Positions 1-12,569 of a stretch of 64,000 nucleotides of DNA are shown one piece after another. The notes beneath the pieces are model-generated. The model worked only from the letters and a program-made list of their open reading frames with translations. It was not told where the DNA came from and did no database searches. Both the position numbers and the translations under genes were made by a program. How positions within the stretch are numbered: position 1 is the first letter of the stretch; each line of letters begins with the position of its first letter. Source of the DNA: Niebla homalea (Eukaryota; Ascomycota; Lecanoromycetes; Lecanorales; Ramalinaceae); NCBI GenBank assembly GCA_019925105.1, contig JAHGAU010000021.1, positions 558,001 to 622,000 of the forward strand. The letters are read 5' to 3'.

Positions 1-2257
1 AACTTAACTTAACTTAAAAAAGAATTATTCCTTTATTTAATTAATATCTTAAAAATAAATATATGTTATATTATTATTAAGTTATTATTAAATAATAAAG
101 AAGAAGAAGAATTTATAAATAATATCGTTAACTTTATATAAAAGGGAAAAAGAAAAGAATATTAAGAAAATTATCTATTTTTATTAACTTTAATAATAAT
201 AAATTACGATACGGCATTTAAGAATAATAACGGAAAAGATAATAATAACGGTAACGGTAATAAATTATTAACTTTATTATTAAATCCGTTATTAACTTTA
301 TTAATTTTATTAACTTTAAAGCCGAAAAAAAAGATAATAATAAATCTAACTTTAATATAAGTAATATTAATAAAGGAAAAAGAGCTATAAAAAATATAAA
401 GAAAAAAAATTATATTATAGCTTTTACTTTAATTATAAATAATTGAAAGCTATTATACTATATAATATTTATTGCTTTTTTATTATCTTATAAGCTTTAT
501 AAGAAGGATAAAAAGCTATCTTTTTTTTTATTAAAAATAAATATACTTTATTATAATATTTTATTTACCGAATTAAAATATTATCGTTATATATTAAAAT
601 ACTTATATATTACGGGTTTTAAATTAATAATTGAAGTAAAGCTTAAAACTCTTAAAGAAAAGGATATATAAGAAGAGTTTTTACTTAAATATATTAAAAA
701 AGCGGATTAAATATTAATATTTATAGTTTAAATATTTAAATATAAATATAATAATAAAAGGTATCTTATTAAATATAAAATAAAGCTTTATATAAAAGGT
801 AATTTATAAAATATTAAATAAAATATATTTACCGTTATTTTAATAATTAAAGTATTTAAGGTACTTATAGCTATAGTAACCGTATTCAATTTAAATACGA
901 GATAATAAAACGCCGTTAATACGTTTATAAATAATAAAATAAACGAACTTATATATATTAAATTATTAAAAGGATATAGGAATAAAAACTTATTCTTTTT
1001 AATTTAAGCTTTATATAAACCTAAATAATTATTGACTTTATAATTTAAGAATCTCTTAAAAATCCTTATAGACTTAAATTTAAAGTAAATCCCTTAAATC
1101 GAATATTTCTTTATAAATAACTATATAATAATTTTCTTCTTTATAAATAATATTATTATTATTTACGATCGTAAGTATAATTAAAAAGTAAATAACTTTT
1201 AAAGTACATTCTTTAAGGTCTATAAGATAAAAAATTTAAGTAAAATAAAGTAATTTTTAAGTATAAAGATAATATAAGATTAATTAAATTAAAAAATCCG
1301 TTTATATTAAAATAATTATATCGATAAGTTTACGATAAGATTTAACGTTATAATATATCGTACTCTTAAATTACCTTTACGGAACACCGAAGCTTTTATT
1401 AAAAATACCGGGTAAGCCTTACCTTAAGAGATCTATATATATCAATAGTTTATTAACTTTATTAATTTTACGGCCGTTATAATTTAAACGGATATTACGT
1501 ACATAACGTTTAAGTTATTTAAGTTTTTTATAAATCCGTTAAAATAATACTTAAAAGCAGTTATAAAGGTATTATAATACTTTATATATATTAAGTATTA
1601 TATTATCGTATATAACGGAAAAATCATTAATCCGTATACCGTTTTTATAATATCCTTCGATACGTTATTTATTAACGATTTCGAAATATAATATAGCTTA
1701 TAAAATTATATCTTTAAACTCTTTAAAAGCTTAATCCATTAAAAAATAATAAAGTAAAAGACGGTTATAATAAGCTTTATTAAAGCCAAGTTTTTTAACT
1801 TTATACTTATAATAAATTAAACTTATATTGTTTACTAAAAATCGAATATAATAATACTTAAATAATCCGTATAATTTAAGGGATAAACTTATAGTTTATA
1901 ATAAAACTCCGTTATATAAATATATATTATTATTAATTACGTTAGAAATATTAGAGGAAAACGATTAATATTAAGTATATATTTATAGCGAAGATATTAA
2001 TAAACGGCCTTATAAAAACTTTACTTTTATAAAAATATAAAGAATTTATAAAACTCTTAAAACTTAAAGATAATAAGCTTTAAAACCCCATATTATAATA
2101 CGATTTAATAAAACCCCGGAAACGTCATATTTAAGAGATTTAGCTCTTAAAAAATTACGACTATAAACCGGATATACGATAATTTTTTAAGTTTATTTAT
2201 TTTTACGATTTTATTAATTTTTAACTTTTTTCGGCGTATATTTAATAATAATAACTT
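1..2257 (+). mobile_element. Ty1/Copia retrotransposon remnant, RIP-mutated, 5' end outside window
   Basis: The plus-strand frames decode as the 3' part of a Copia polyprotein (reverse transcriptase then RNase H) with TAA at former CAA codons. No LTR is recognised: the left end lies outside the window and the right end is replaced near 2258 by a minus-strand LINE scrap. A short ACTTA-type repetition at 1-16 looks like chance AT-rich sequence. The stretch 1-600 should be the linker between integrase and RT, but I see no motif there. Family assignment rests on the RT and RNase H segments described separately. Confidence 0.75.
620..1990 (+). pseudogene. Copia pol pseudogene: reverse transcriptase and RNase H
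   Basis: Around 740-1000 the frame reads as KYKIRLYIKGDL, then VFKVLIAIVTVFNLNTR and AVNTFINNKINE, which is the Copia RT core (usually YKARLVARG..., ...DVxxAFLxG). 'LYKPKQ' near 1015 matches the 'LYGLKQ' block, and 'FFFINNIIIIYDR' near 1130-1165 is the YVDD-type catalytic block with both aspartates turned to asparagine. Near 1655-1830 the frame SFDTLFINDFE, then 'KTVIISFIKAKF', matches the Copia RNase H blocks (SDADWAGD..., KQ..VA.SS.EAEY). Stops and codon changes are all of RIP type. The gene is non-functional and probably ends before 2258. Confidence 0.7.
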
Positions 2258-2636
2258 AATATTTAAAGAATAAAGGCTTATAACGTATTTTTTCCTATGA
2301 CCTTATATTATGTATACGTTATCGATTAAACCTTTAAAAGGGGTTTTTATTAACCTTTTTCGCTTTATATTTATTTATTAGTCCGGGAAGAGCCTATATG
2401 TTTCCGCATAATTATTAAGGATCTTTATAATTACCGTTTTTAAGGCTTTTTTAACGTATAAAGGAGTACGATTAACTTATAAGTTTTTATTTTTAAGTAA
2501 TCCGGTTTAATTAATTTCTTAAGGATAATGGTTTAACCTTTTAAAACTTATAAAAGTAATAACCGATTTTAAGGTAAGCTTAAAATAAATAAATAAAACC
2601 CTTTTTAAATAATAATATTATAATATTAAAAGCCTA
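2258..2636 (-). mobile_element. LINE scrap K (Tad1-like ORF2, RT region)
   Basis: This minus-strand piece matches the RT region of LINE C near 24830-25210: the blocks around 2280-2320 and 2440-2475 (…AACGTATAAAGGAGTA…) correspond closely to C. Both ends are cut: on the left it abuts Copia sequence, and on the right LINE A begins within a few bases. It has no tail, no recognisable duplication and no RIP-free edge, so it is probably a leftover of a rearranged copy rather than a fresh insertion. Confidence 0.7.
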
Positions 2637-2647
2637 AAAGTTGAGGA

Positions 2648-4470
2648 ATGGCGACGAACAAAGGGACCCTAGAGGTCCAAAACGATACGTATACGTATAG
2701 CTTTCATAATAGTAAAGGAAATATATTAAGTACAATAAGTAAAAATAGCGTAATAATTAAGAATAAAATAATAAACGGGTAAATAACCTATATTAACAGA
2801 AACGGCGACGATACGTACGGGTAATATAATAATAATAAGCCGGATAACGCTTAAAATAAATAAGAAAATTAAGGTTAATAAAATATACGTATTAAAATAT
2901 ATAAAACGCATAATAATAATACGGAAATAATAAGTAAATAAAAAGGTAAAAAGGCCGGTACGGTATTAATAACGAAAAGTATAAACGGAAAGAAAAGGCA
3001 GGAAAACCGCGGTAAAAGTATTATTAAGGGTATATAAAAAGGAAATAAAGCTAAAAAGGAAAATAGGACCTTAAAAAACCGAAAATAAAAGGCGGAGACG
3101 GTACGTCGCTTAATAAATAAAGGTAAAAGGGCGGCAGGGGAAGTAATAAAGGCCTTAAAAGGACTCTTTATAATAAAGTAAAAGGATATTACGCTAAAGA
3201 CTTAATTAATACTATAGATTAAATTAAAAAACGTAAGGGACTTTTATACGAAGGTAGGGGTAAAGTTAAAAGAGGCGGAACGCCTATAAAGCTCTTAAAA
3301 GGTAAGACTAAAAACGTTAATAAAAAAAAACGGCGGCTTAAAGTTAAGGGTATAAAGTAAAAGTATAAAGGCGGTAACCCCTTAAGCAAAAAAGAGTTAA
3401 GCGATAAGGGTAATAAAAAGGGTATCCGTAATAGAGAATAAAAGGATAACGGAGGAAAAAGCAGCTATATTAAAAAAAATAAAAATAATAACGGTTTACT
3501 TATTTAATAATAAAGAAAGGAACGTAATTATGAAAATAAACCCGCTATAATTAATAAAAACTTTTAAAATAATAACGGAATTATTAATAAAATAGATTAT
3601 TACGGTATATAAATTATAAAGTAAAAATATTTTCCTTAATATAACGTCTTTAAAGTAAAAGAAAACTTTAAAAAATTTAAAGCTTAAGTTAATAAAGGAA
3701 AATATAAGTTAATTAAGGTTTTAAGGCAATTATTTATTATCATAATAAATAGGATATACTTATTATATTTTATAAAAACCAAAAAAGAAACTATATTAAA
3801 AAGTATTAAAAAAATTACGGTTTTTAATTTAAAGCTTAAAATCGTTAATTATAAACTTCCTCCGGTAATAAAAAAACTTAACTCCTTAAAATATATAAAG
3901 AAATACTTTATTATTATATTAAGCGTAATATTAATAAAGATATATAATAATATCTTAAATAAAAGGATTATGAAAAGGGGATCTTTTAAAATAATTCGGC
4001 TATAAGATAAAATAACGGATATTTATTAATACTTTAAATATTAAGGTTATAAATATATTATTACGAAATACTTTAATATTATAAAATATATAGTTTATAT
4101 TAAGGGTTACGATACCTATAAATATATAAAGTTGATAATTAAAGGGCTTATAAAGGATATGCTTAAATACGCCGTATATAATAAGGAAGGATACTTAATA
4201 TAAGACTTTAAATATATAATAAAAGCTAAGGAGATTAAACGTAAAGAAACTTAAATAACCGCGAAAATCTAAGGGTATAATACGTATAGAACCGGTTTAA
4301 TAAATTAATTAAAAATAGCCTTAAAACGTAAGTTTAATTAATTAAATAATAAAGGGTAAATAGCGGTAATAAAATAAAAAAAAGGAAGCTCTTCATAATC
4401 CCGACCTTAAAAGCCGGTTATCTTACGTCTTTAATAATAATTAAAAAGGTATTAAGTTAAAAAACGCTTA
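2648..4470 (+). pseudogene. LINE A ORF1 (gag-like, CCHC zinc knuckles), RIP pseudogene
   Basis: The frame opens with MATNKGTLEVQN… at 2648. In the middle are lysine/glutamate-rich, probably coiled-coil, stretches (about 2940-3480). The C-terminal part, about 4060-4290, has regularly spaced tyrosines where zinc-knuckle cysteines are expected (TGT/TGC to TAT/TAC by RIP). The unmutated 5' edge of LINE G (46129-46190) covers the same place and shows the knuckle intact, with cysteines and one histidine in C-x4-H-x6-C spacing preceded by C in the family pattern. In Tad1/I-type LINEs ORF1 is the nucleic-acid-binding RNP protein. The ORF1/ORF2 border near 4470 is approximate. Confidence 0.65.
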
Positions 4471-4479
4471 ACTTTAATA

Positions 4480-7400
4480 AGAAGTCCGTAACTTAAACGG
4501 GTATAAATAAGGGAACCTTTATAAAGGTTAATATATAATATATTAACGCTTTTAAGAGTAATATAATATAACGTCCGTAATAAAAAAATTAAAGTAATAA
4601 TATTAATATTTAAGTTTAAAGAATTAAAAAACGTTAATATTATAATAATATAAAAATTACTATATAATTTATATATATATTTATTTATTAACTTAAAAAA
4701 GGGGTTCTATTTAGCCTTTAAGGGGGATAAGATAATTAAAATATACTTCTTTATAAATAAACGGTTTAACGTAAATAATTAAGATATTATTTGTTATAAT
4801 AAAAACCTTTATATACTCCGTATTACGAAAGAAAAAAACTTAAAAGGTAACCTTAATATTTATAACGCGTATAACTTACCGTTATTTAATAAGGAGGAAC
4901 CGTTTATGATACCGTTTTTTAAAAGGTTTTAATTACCTTAAATAAATATATATTACTTAAAAACTTTAATTTATATTACTATATATAAAATAAGGAAAAA
5001 CATATGATAAACTATATTAAATTAAATAATTTATTAATAATTACCGCTTAAGTTAACCTTTTATTATTAATACTATAAAGGATTATTACGTAAAAAAGTT
5101 ATAAACTTAAAATAATAATTAATTTAATTTTTAATACGGAAAAAATTACCGGTATAATTATAATATATAGGTTACGAAAGGACTTAAAATATAACTTAAA
5201 TTATATACCGATATAAATAACTTTAAATTAAACCGTTAATATAATTTTATTATTATTAATAAAGAAAGCGTAAAAAACGATTAAAAAGTAAAAGCTTATA
5301 TAAAAACGGAAGAAATAATAATATAATTCATAAACCTCTTTTAATTAAATAATAAAGACCGGATTAACCTTTTTATAAAGTGAGTAATAAAAATATTAAA
5401 TAAAGTAATTAATAAAATAATTCCGATAATAAAACCCTCTTAAAAAGTTAAAACTTATTAAAATAAAGGATATATAACCGCGATTATAAAAATAAAAAGG
5501 TTAATAAAGTAAACTTTTAAATATAAGAATTAAAAGATATTTAATTAATTAAAAATTATTTTTAAAAAAAAAAGAAAAAATTATTAAGAAGGTTAAGTAA
5601 ATATGTTTTCAGTTTATAATATATAATTTAACGGTTTTACCTTATAATATTTAAAAGTTAATAAAGTATAATAAGGAATAAAATAAGAAATTAAAGTTTA
5701 TTCTTAAATTCCCGCCTTTTAAAAGATTTAATAATATATTAATTAATACCTTTAACGGTAAAATTAAGGCCCTTAAAAAAGTATTTTTCCCCCTTCTATT
5801 AAAAATTAATTTAAACGATATTAACGGCGTTATATACTTTAACCCCGTATTAATAAATAAGGTAATAATATAAAATATAATAATTAAAGTAATTAATAAA
5901 TTAAAGAAAGATAAAGCCTTAAGATTAAATAAAATCCTTAATAAATTTTTATTAATAATAATATTATTATTTAAAAGGATTTTTATTTACTTTTTTTAAG
6001 TATATTTTAACGTTAATTATTACTTACGTAAATTTAAAAAAATGAAGATAATTATCCTTAAGAAGCTTATTAAGCCAAATTATTTAAAAGTAAAATCTTA
6101 TAAACTTATTATATTCCTTTATATATTAAGGAAAACCTTAAAAATAATAATAATAAAGATCCATAACGATTATATAAAGAATTACGGATTTCTCCCCGAT
6201 TAATAAATAGGAATAAAGAAAAAGTTAATTAATAAAAATAACCCTTAAAAAATTAATCGATAATATATATATAATATAGGGTTACGGGAAGAAGTATATT
6301 ATAAGTCTTCTTTTTTTTAATATTATAAATATTTTTAATAAAATAAATTATTAAAGGTTATTATATAACTTAAGGAAAAAGGGGATATTACCCTTTTTAA
6401 TTAAATAAATAAAGAGTTTTTTAAGCGATTAAATTACGTTAATTAATTTAAGATAAAAAATAAGCTTAATAAAGCCCGTTATAATAAGGATTCCTTAAAA
6501 ATCGCTTATTTCCTTTATATTATTTTTATTTTTTAACGGTTTATTAATTAAAAAACTTATTAAGTTAAAATAAAAGGTCCAAGTTAAAAACTTTATTAAT
6601 AACGTTTACCTTTTAACCTATAATACCTTTATACGTATAAATTATTTAAAATTAAAATAAGTTTATAAAGTTTATCTTTAATAAATAAAAATTTATAAAA
6701 CTTAATTTACGTTATATAAATATAAATTTATTTATATAATTAAAAGCTTAAAATTATATAATATAATAATTATAATAAATTTAAATAAAATTACGGTAAA
6801 GCCGGATACCAGTACTAAAGTCCTTAATTTTTAAATAAATAAAAAGCTTAATTAAAAGGATTATATAAAAAAGGTTTAAAAGAAAATAACTTTATAAGAA
6901 AAAAACCTTATTTATTTTACCGTATTAATATAAGGAGTTACGTTATAAAAAACCCGGACTATTTATTAAATTATAATAAAGTTAATTATAATATATATTA
7001 TGATTATTTAATATATATTTAAAAGTACTCCGGGATATAAAAAAGAGTTTATTTAAATATTATAGAAAGTCTAAAACCGGTATTTAAGAATAATTAACGG
7101 TACTTATAAAGTAACCTTTATCCCGGTATTAAAGTCTAAGGTCTTTATATTATTAATTAAAATTTTATTAAATTAAATAATCGTTTAAATAAGGTTAAAA
7201 AAAATATATACTTAATTACGTTAATAAGAAACGGGCGGATCCGCTAGAATCTTAATAAGTTTTAAATTAAAAAAAGTAAATTAAAAATATTTATTTCTTT
7301 TCTTATTAAAATAAAATAAGAATAAGCTAAGAAAAAGGTTCATTTTACCGGTATTTTAAAGGTTAACTTAAGCGGGTATAAATTCTTATTAAACGTAAAA

Positions 7401-8380
7401 AAAAATTAAGATTAAAAAGATTTAAAGAATAAAAACTATAATAATTACTTTATAAATTATAATAAAATAAATTAAACGTTAACGGAAATATAAAGACTTT
7501 ATATTTTAAGGTTATCGTTATTTAACTTTTAACGATAAAAAGATTATTAATAAATATCTCCGTTATTATAATATTATAAGGAAAAATAATAACGTATTAA
7601 TAATTTAATTTTAAATAAATAAAAACGGTTTAATTTACTTCTTATTTACTATATATATTAAAAATTAAATAAACGCCGGATATAAATATAAATAAAAAAA
7701 GTAAAACGTTATATATATCCTTATTTTTTATCCTTTATTTACGGAAATTAAGTTAAAACTTATTATAAAAGTTAATATTTATAATAATCGTTAAATATTA
7801 TTTATAAAATAAAATATTTAAGTAATTATTAAGTTTATAATATTTACCGGATTATTATTATAATTTAATTTTACTATAAAAATAAATAAAATTATTAAAG
7901 ATTTTACGGAGAAAACTTATTACCGATTAAAAAAGAAAAAAAAGAGTAAAAACCGGTTATATTAATTATATAAATCGGAAAATATCTTTTATAACCGTAA
8001 AAATATAAGAATAAACGTTTATTAAAAGTCTTTAAAAAAGTTAACAATAATAATAATATAAAAAAGATATATATTAAATATATAAATATTAATAAAAACA
8101 TTTAAAGATATTATATAAGGTTAAAACAGTATAGATATATAAAAAAGCGGAAGAATAATAAGCTTAAAGATAATTTTTATAAGGATATAATTATGATATT
8201 ATAAATTTTCTTAAGGGAGTTAAAATATAAAAAATATATAAATAAATTATTACTCTTTAAATGGCCGTTAATATCCTTTACCTTAAAGGATAAAGGGTAA
8301 AGGTTTAATAAACGCCGGTTTTTACCTTAACGTTATAAATATCAGGTTTTTACGGTTATTAATAAAGCTAAAAAACTGCG
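4480..8380 (+). pseudogene. LINE A ORF2 (APE endonuclease + reverse transcriptase), RIP pseudogene
   Basis: N-terminal APE-type endonuclease: the block at 4953-4980 reads LLKNFNLYYYI, a mutated LLGDFNLHHPxW motif. RT follows: LKKDKALRLNKI near 5900 is the mutated KKDKAPGPNGI block, seen unmutated in LINEs C and J. The catalytic FVDD block at 6592-6603 reads FINN, so both metal-binding aspartates are lost. The C-terminal third (6700-8380) has no motif I can name; some Tad1 members carry RNase H there. ORF2 would nick the target and copy the RNA at the nick. Many in-frame TAA codons make it dead. Confidence 0.7.
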
Positions 8381-8423
8381 TATTAAGGAACGCCGGAATT
8401 AACTTAACTAGACCCGTAATATA

Positions 8424-8449
8424 AATCAATCAATCAATCAATCAATCAA
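8424..8449 (+). repeat. (ATCA)n 3' tail of LINE A
   Basis: Six tandem ATCA/TCAA units end the LINE. Comparable tails occur at 19965-19986, 32889-32903, 42473-42491, 50384-50402 and 62936-62955, and as (TGAT)n on the left ends of the minus-strand copies (22748, 36671, 54368). These LINEs therefore end in a short tetranucleotide repeat, not poly(A). Confidence 0.9.
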
Positions 8450-10537
8450 ATAAATTAATAATTAAAATATTATTTATATAAAAAGTTATAATTATTTTAT
8501 CTTTAAGGTATATAAATACGTAATAGTCCGTAAAGGGTTTTATTAAGTTTATAATATATATCAGTACCTTTTTCTTAATTATAAGGTGATTTTATATAAA
8601 TTTCTTCTTTAATTAAGCTATAAAAAAGGCCGTTTTTACGTTTATTTACTTTAAGTTTTAATCGTTAACGGCCGTTAATATAAAAAGTATTTTATAATTT
8701 ATAAGTTTAATTACGGAAGCGAAATTTTTATTATAATTAATATTTTCCCGTAATTTATAATTACGGATTGATTAACGGGTTTTATATTAAATAATTAAAC
8801 TATTAACGCCTTTTTTAATAATTTCAATTTATTATCCCTTTAAAATAATTATACTTAGGGGTATCGTATACTTAAGTATAAATATTTAAATATTATTTTT
8901 AATATAAAAGCCATATTTATTTTTTTCCTTTAATTATTAATTTATTTTATAACAAATAATTTTTATATTTTTAAAAAGATTTTTAACTCAAATAATTTTT
9001 ACTTATTTTTAAATAATATTAATATTAAATAATAAATAATTTTTCTTTATTTAAGATAATTATATTAATAAAAATAAATAACGGATTTAAGGATATATTT
9101 TAAAACTTTAAATACTTAAAGATTTTAAGCTTAAGGTTATTTTAGAGGATAATTTTAATTTCTTTCCGCGATTTATTAAGGTAAAAGGGTATTATTTTAA
9201 TTAATCGATTTAGGTTATTATTATCCGTAAATTCTATTATAAATAATTACCGTACTTAATCGTTTTATAAATAATTTACGTAAGTTTAAAGTCCCTGTTT
9301 TATTTTTTAATTTATTCTTTTAGTTTAACCGTTACTTTTAACGTAATAAAGAATTAAGGTCTAAAGGTTAATTTTAAATTAATATAGTAAAAAACGTTAT
9401 ATTTTATTGATAAATTACGGGTTATAATTTAAAATAATATTATCCGGAAAACCATAATACTTAAATACTTCCCTAATAAAGAACCAGGTTATTTTCTTAA
9501 CGGAGGTCCCTTTTTCTTTAACGTAATAAAGGATATAATATCGGCTTTTAAATAATATATAGATTACGGTAAAAATAACGTTTATACCTTTATATTTAAA
9601 TAATCCGGTAATAAAGTTAATTAAGAAATTAACTTATCTTTATTCCGGGATTTCTGGTTAATAAAATAATTTTACGGGCTTTTATTATAAGGTTTTAAAC
9701 CGAAAATAAATATCGTAATTTAAAATATAACGGTTAATATCGTTTTATAAAGTAAGTTAAACGGAATATTAAAAAATAAGTTTATTTATATAATCCCGGC
9801 CGGAATAATTATTAATTAATTTATTATAAATATATTTTAAAACCTTTATAATAAACGGTATTAATACCTATAATTTATTTTTATTAATAAAGATATCGGA
9901 TTAAACCTTAATACGGATTAAAAATACGCCTTTAAAATTAAATAATTTATCCTTTATAATTACTTTCCTGAACTCCGTTAAGCCCTTATTAATACGGTTA
10001 ACTTTACGGACCTACTTATAAAATCCAAGTTCTTTAAGGACTGAATAGGCTGGTACCAGTATTTCTTCCCGTTTATTTAAGGTTAAAACCTCGAGACGTT
10101 TAAGGGATAAAACGGTTTAAAACTGATCTTTAACCTTATTATTATCGTCGCCTTATAGTCGGTAACCGGATATCCGAGTAAGGGCGTTAATTTTATTATT
10201 TTATTTATTTAAGCGGTAAATAACCTTAAAATTCAACTCAGAAAGGATATTAAGGTACCTTGCTTAACGTTTTATAAGTTTTTAACTTTTAATAAAGTAG
10301 TTTAAAGTTTAATTATTATTAAAAATACGGAAGGGCTTCTTTATTATCTTTAATTTTAACCGTTAATTCTTTAAGTATTTAATAATAATAAAAAACTCTT
10401 TATTATAAATATTATAATTATACTTAATTAATAATATACTTTTAAAATATAAGTTATTAAGTATTATTCCCCGGCCTTATTATATTAAGAAAAAATACCG
10501 CCGGAAATATAATTTAAAAAGTCGGTTTTAAGGATCG
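8450..10537 (-). mobile_element. Gypsy1 piece a: end of RNase H, integrase, pol C-terminus
   Basis: On the minus strand, starting at 10532, the frame reads LKTDFLNYISGGIFS and then YNKEF, the Ty3/Gypsy RNase H start (ETDASDYxxGxxLSQ, YDKELLA). Near 10200-10130 it reads INALTRISGYR, the ADALTRR block. Near 9670-9420 it reads VNFLINFITGLFKYKG and then YYGFPDNIILNYNPQF with TAA at Q; these are the integrase DFITGLP and HGLPDxIVSDRGPQF blocks, with D to N changes. The region 8450-9200 should be the integrase C-terminus, where I see no clear chromodomain. The left end is cut by LINE A; no 3' LTR is found in the window. Confidence 0.8.
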
Positions 10538-10700
10538 TATCACGAGAAATGCGGTATGCATAAAGTGAGTGGGTGTAATATGTATGATGATTCGTTATTT
10601 AGCTATGAAGGGTGCGCAATATAAGTATACGCGCCAAGCATGCGGAAGAAGGTAAGGCCGCTCCGTGCCAAGGAATCCTCCCATGGTCCATACTGTGACA
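10538..10700 (-). repeat. Left LTR (3' LTR by inferred orientation) of the gag-only element
   Basis: This 163-bp repeat differs from 12407-12569 by about 17 bases, all transitions. Its outer (left) half keeps TG and CA that are mutated in the right copy. At its inner end two positions are mutated here but intact in the other copy. Confidence 0.9.
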
Positions 10701-10829
10701 ACATACCCACAAAAAAAGAGAAAAAAGCGACGTCTACGTCATATTATATTTACCATAAAATACCATAAATTTTAATATACTCGGTAATAAAAATAACCGA
10801 AGGGAAGCTTTAAGTGTATGGATAACGTT

Positions 10830-11960
10830 ATTTATATATATAATTATCGAGAAATAAAGGGTAATAAAATCGCATATTAAAAAAACCGAAAAACCGTAAG
10901 TTAAGCAATTATCGTAATCTACCCGGGAAATAGTCATAGATTTAAGGATTACGATTAAGTTAAATCGCTTAAAAACGTAATTTCCGGGGTATTATTGAGT
11001 TATATATTAAAGGTATTACTGCTTAAGTAACTTATAAGCCCGCTAATGATACCCTTACTTATTAATAACATCGTGGTTTTCTTAATGAGTATTATTGAAG
11101 TTAGCTTTAATATATTCAGGGACGTCGTCGTTAAGGACGTAATAGAATAAGTTAAGGTTATCGTTATCGATAAGCTCGGCCTAATATACTGATATATTTA
11201 CGTAATTTATAATAAGGAGTTTTTAACCTAAGTAAAAGCCTTAATTTAAGTAGCCACCACGGGGTGGGTAAGGACGTCGATTACGATTAAATCATTTATT
11301 GCGATCGTAGTTATTAATAACAGCATTTAATATTACTTATTATAAATAAAGTATTTTGCCGTAAATACGGTATTACTTATATCATGCTGTCTACCGAATC
11401 TATACTTAAGACATAAAGTAATCTATATTACCGTTATTGTTAAAAAATAGCAAGATATTCTATAATAATAGCTTGAATTTAATAAAGGTTAATTATAAGT
11501 TACCCTTTTAATTTAATCGCTTAATAAAAGTCATAACTTAGTTAATAAAGGCTGTTGCAGGCTTCTTATTTATAGCGTTTTTACGTATATAACGTATTTA
11601 ATTTAATTAATTAAGGGTCTAGTACTCCGGTATCTTAAATTAAGAAATAAGTGCATCGCAAAGGGAGTTATCGATAATATACCGTAAATTAAGGCCTTAC
11701 GTCCATTACTTAAAAGCTTAAATATCTATTAATTATAAGCCTTATTTAATCCTGCCGGGTTTATAAAGCTAAAAACTATATAGTCTTTAATAAACTTGTT
11801 ACTCTTTACCTTAATAAGGGTCTCGATTCTGTTAATAAATGTATAAACGTTACTAGTATTATTAAAGTATTTAAGTTCTTTAACGCAGAAACGGTCTTTT
11901 TCTAAGGTTATAAATATAAATTTCTTTTTTAACTCTATATCGATTAACGGTAAAAGCTCT
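10830..11960 (-). pseudogene. gag-like pseudogene of the small LTR element
   Basis: Reading the minus strand from about 11950, one frame stays open for over 60 codons: KKFIFITLEKDRFCVKELKYF, then DVYTFINRIE-like (NVYTFINRIETLIKV), 'DYIVFSFINPAGLNKAY' and 'FKLLSNGRKAL'. This is the pattern of a Ty3-type Gag capsid domain (YFDG..DVxxFxxRxE…, Y…LxGxAxxWY). A frame change near 11690 is followed by more Gag-like helix sequence (KKPATAFINQVMTFIKRL with TAA at Q). No protease, RT or integrase motif occurs between the LTRs. The call is moderate because only the Gag pattern supports it. Confidence 0.5.
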
Positions 11961-12406
11961 TATTAACGTCGTTCTTCTTATCGCTTTTTTAAGGGTAAGC
12001 GTTAAGCTTTAAGCTTAATAACTTTATTAATAAGCTTTTTATTAACTTACTTAAGTATATTAAATCTTTTTTTAAAGCTTAAAGTAAGATACTTTAATAT
12101 AGTTTTAAGGTCGTTATTAATAGAACCTATTTATAAAGGCTTTTTCTTTTTAAGCTTTTAAGGTTCTTATTAAGGAGCTTATTAAGCTTACGGGTTTTAT
12201 AATTTTAATTAAGTAATAGGGTTTTCCTTATTAAATATAAAATATACGTCGAAAAGCCATTTAAAGGGATTAACGAGTTAAATATTAGAGAAGTACGTTT
12301 AACGCGGTTATTATAAAAGCCATAATACAGATATATTAATTACAGCGTATTAATGGTTATATTAAAGCTATAAGAACGTTTAGATTATTAGGTTATTATT
12401 ACCATT

Positions 12407-12569
12407 TATCACGAGAAATACGGTATATATAAAATGAGTAAGTATAATATATATAATAATTCGCTATCTAGCTATAAAGGGTGCGCAATATAAATATACG
12501 CGCCAAGCATACGGAAGAAGGTAAGGCCGCTCCGTACCAAGGAATCCTCCCATGGTCCATACCGTGACA
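12407..12569 (-). repeat. Right LTR (5' LTR by inferred orientation) of the gag-only element
   Basis: Same 163-bp length as the left LTR. Its inner (left) half is more mutated, with a run of TA in place of TG. Its outer end shows GTGACA followed at once by the GATCG duplication. Confidence 0.9.

Larger units (their letters stand above)
2643..8449 (+). mobile_element. LINE A, near full-length Tad1-like non-LTR retrotransposon
   Basis: The copy starts with a short leader and the conserved ORF1 start (ATGGCGACGAACAAAGGGAC at 2648), and ends with the family 3' signature (GAACGCCGG…, …CCGTAATATAA) followed by about six ATCA units (8424-8449). At about 5.8 kb it has the same length as B and D without its insert. 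The interior is heavily RIPped and has stops in all frames, while the first ~40 bp and the last ~50 bp keep CA/TG. I found no convincing target-site duplication: the left side is scrap K and the right side is Gypsy1, so the junction may have been rearranged. Confidence 0.85.
10538..12569 (-). mobile_element. Small gag-only LTR retrotransposon inserted in Gypsy1
   Basis: This 2,032-bp element has two 163-bp direct repeats (10538-10700 and 12407-12569). Their ends are TGTCAC…GTGACA-like (the first G is now A), and the 5-bp target-site duplication GATCG is perfect at 10533-10537 and 12570-12574. On the minus strand, just inside the right LTR, is a primer-binding-site-like TGGTAATAATAACC, so I infer minus orientation. 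The 1.7-kb interior holds only gag-like sequence and has no room for pol, so mobilisation would have needed a relative. It sits exactly in the RNase H domain of Gypsy1. Confidence 0.85.

Noticed and set aside
1..16. ACTTA-type repeat at the window start as a telomere
   Set aside because: Only three units, and not the fungal TTAGGG type; it sits in Copia sequence.
8424..8449. Microsatellite (ATCA)n as an independent locus
   Set aside because: It always terminates a LINE copy next to the same 3' signature, so it is the element's tail.
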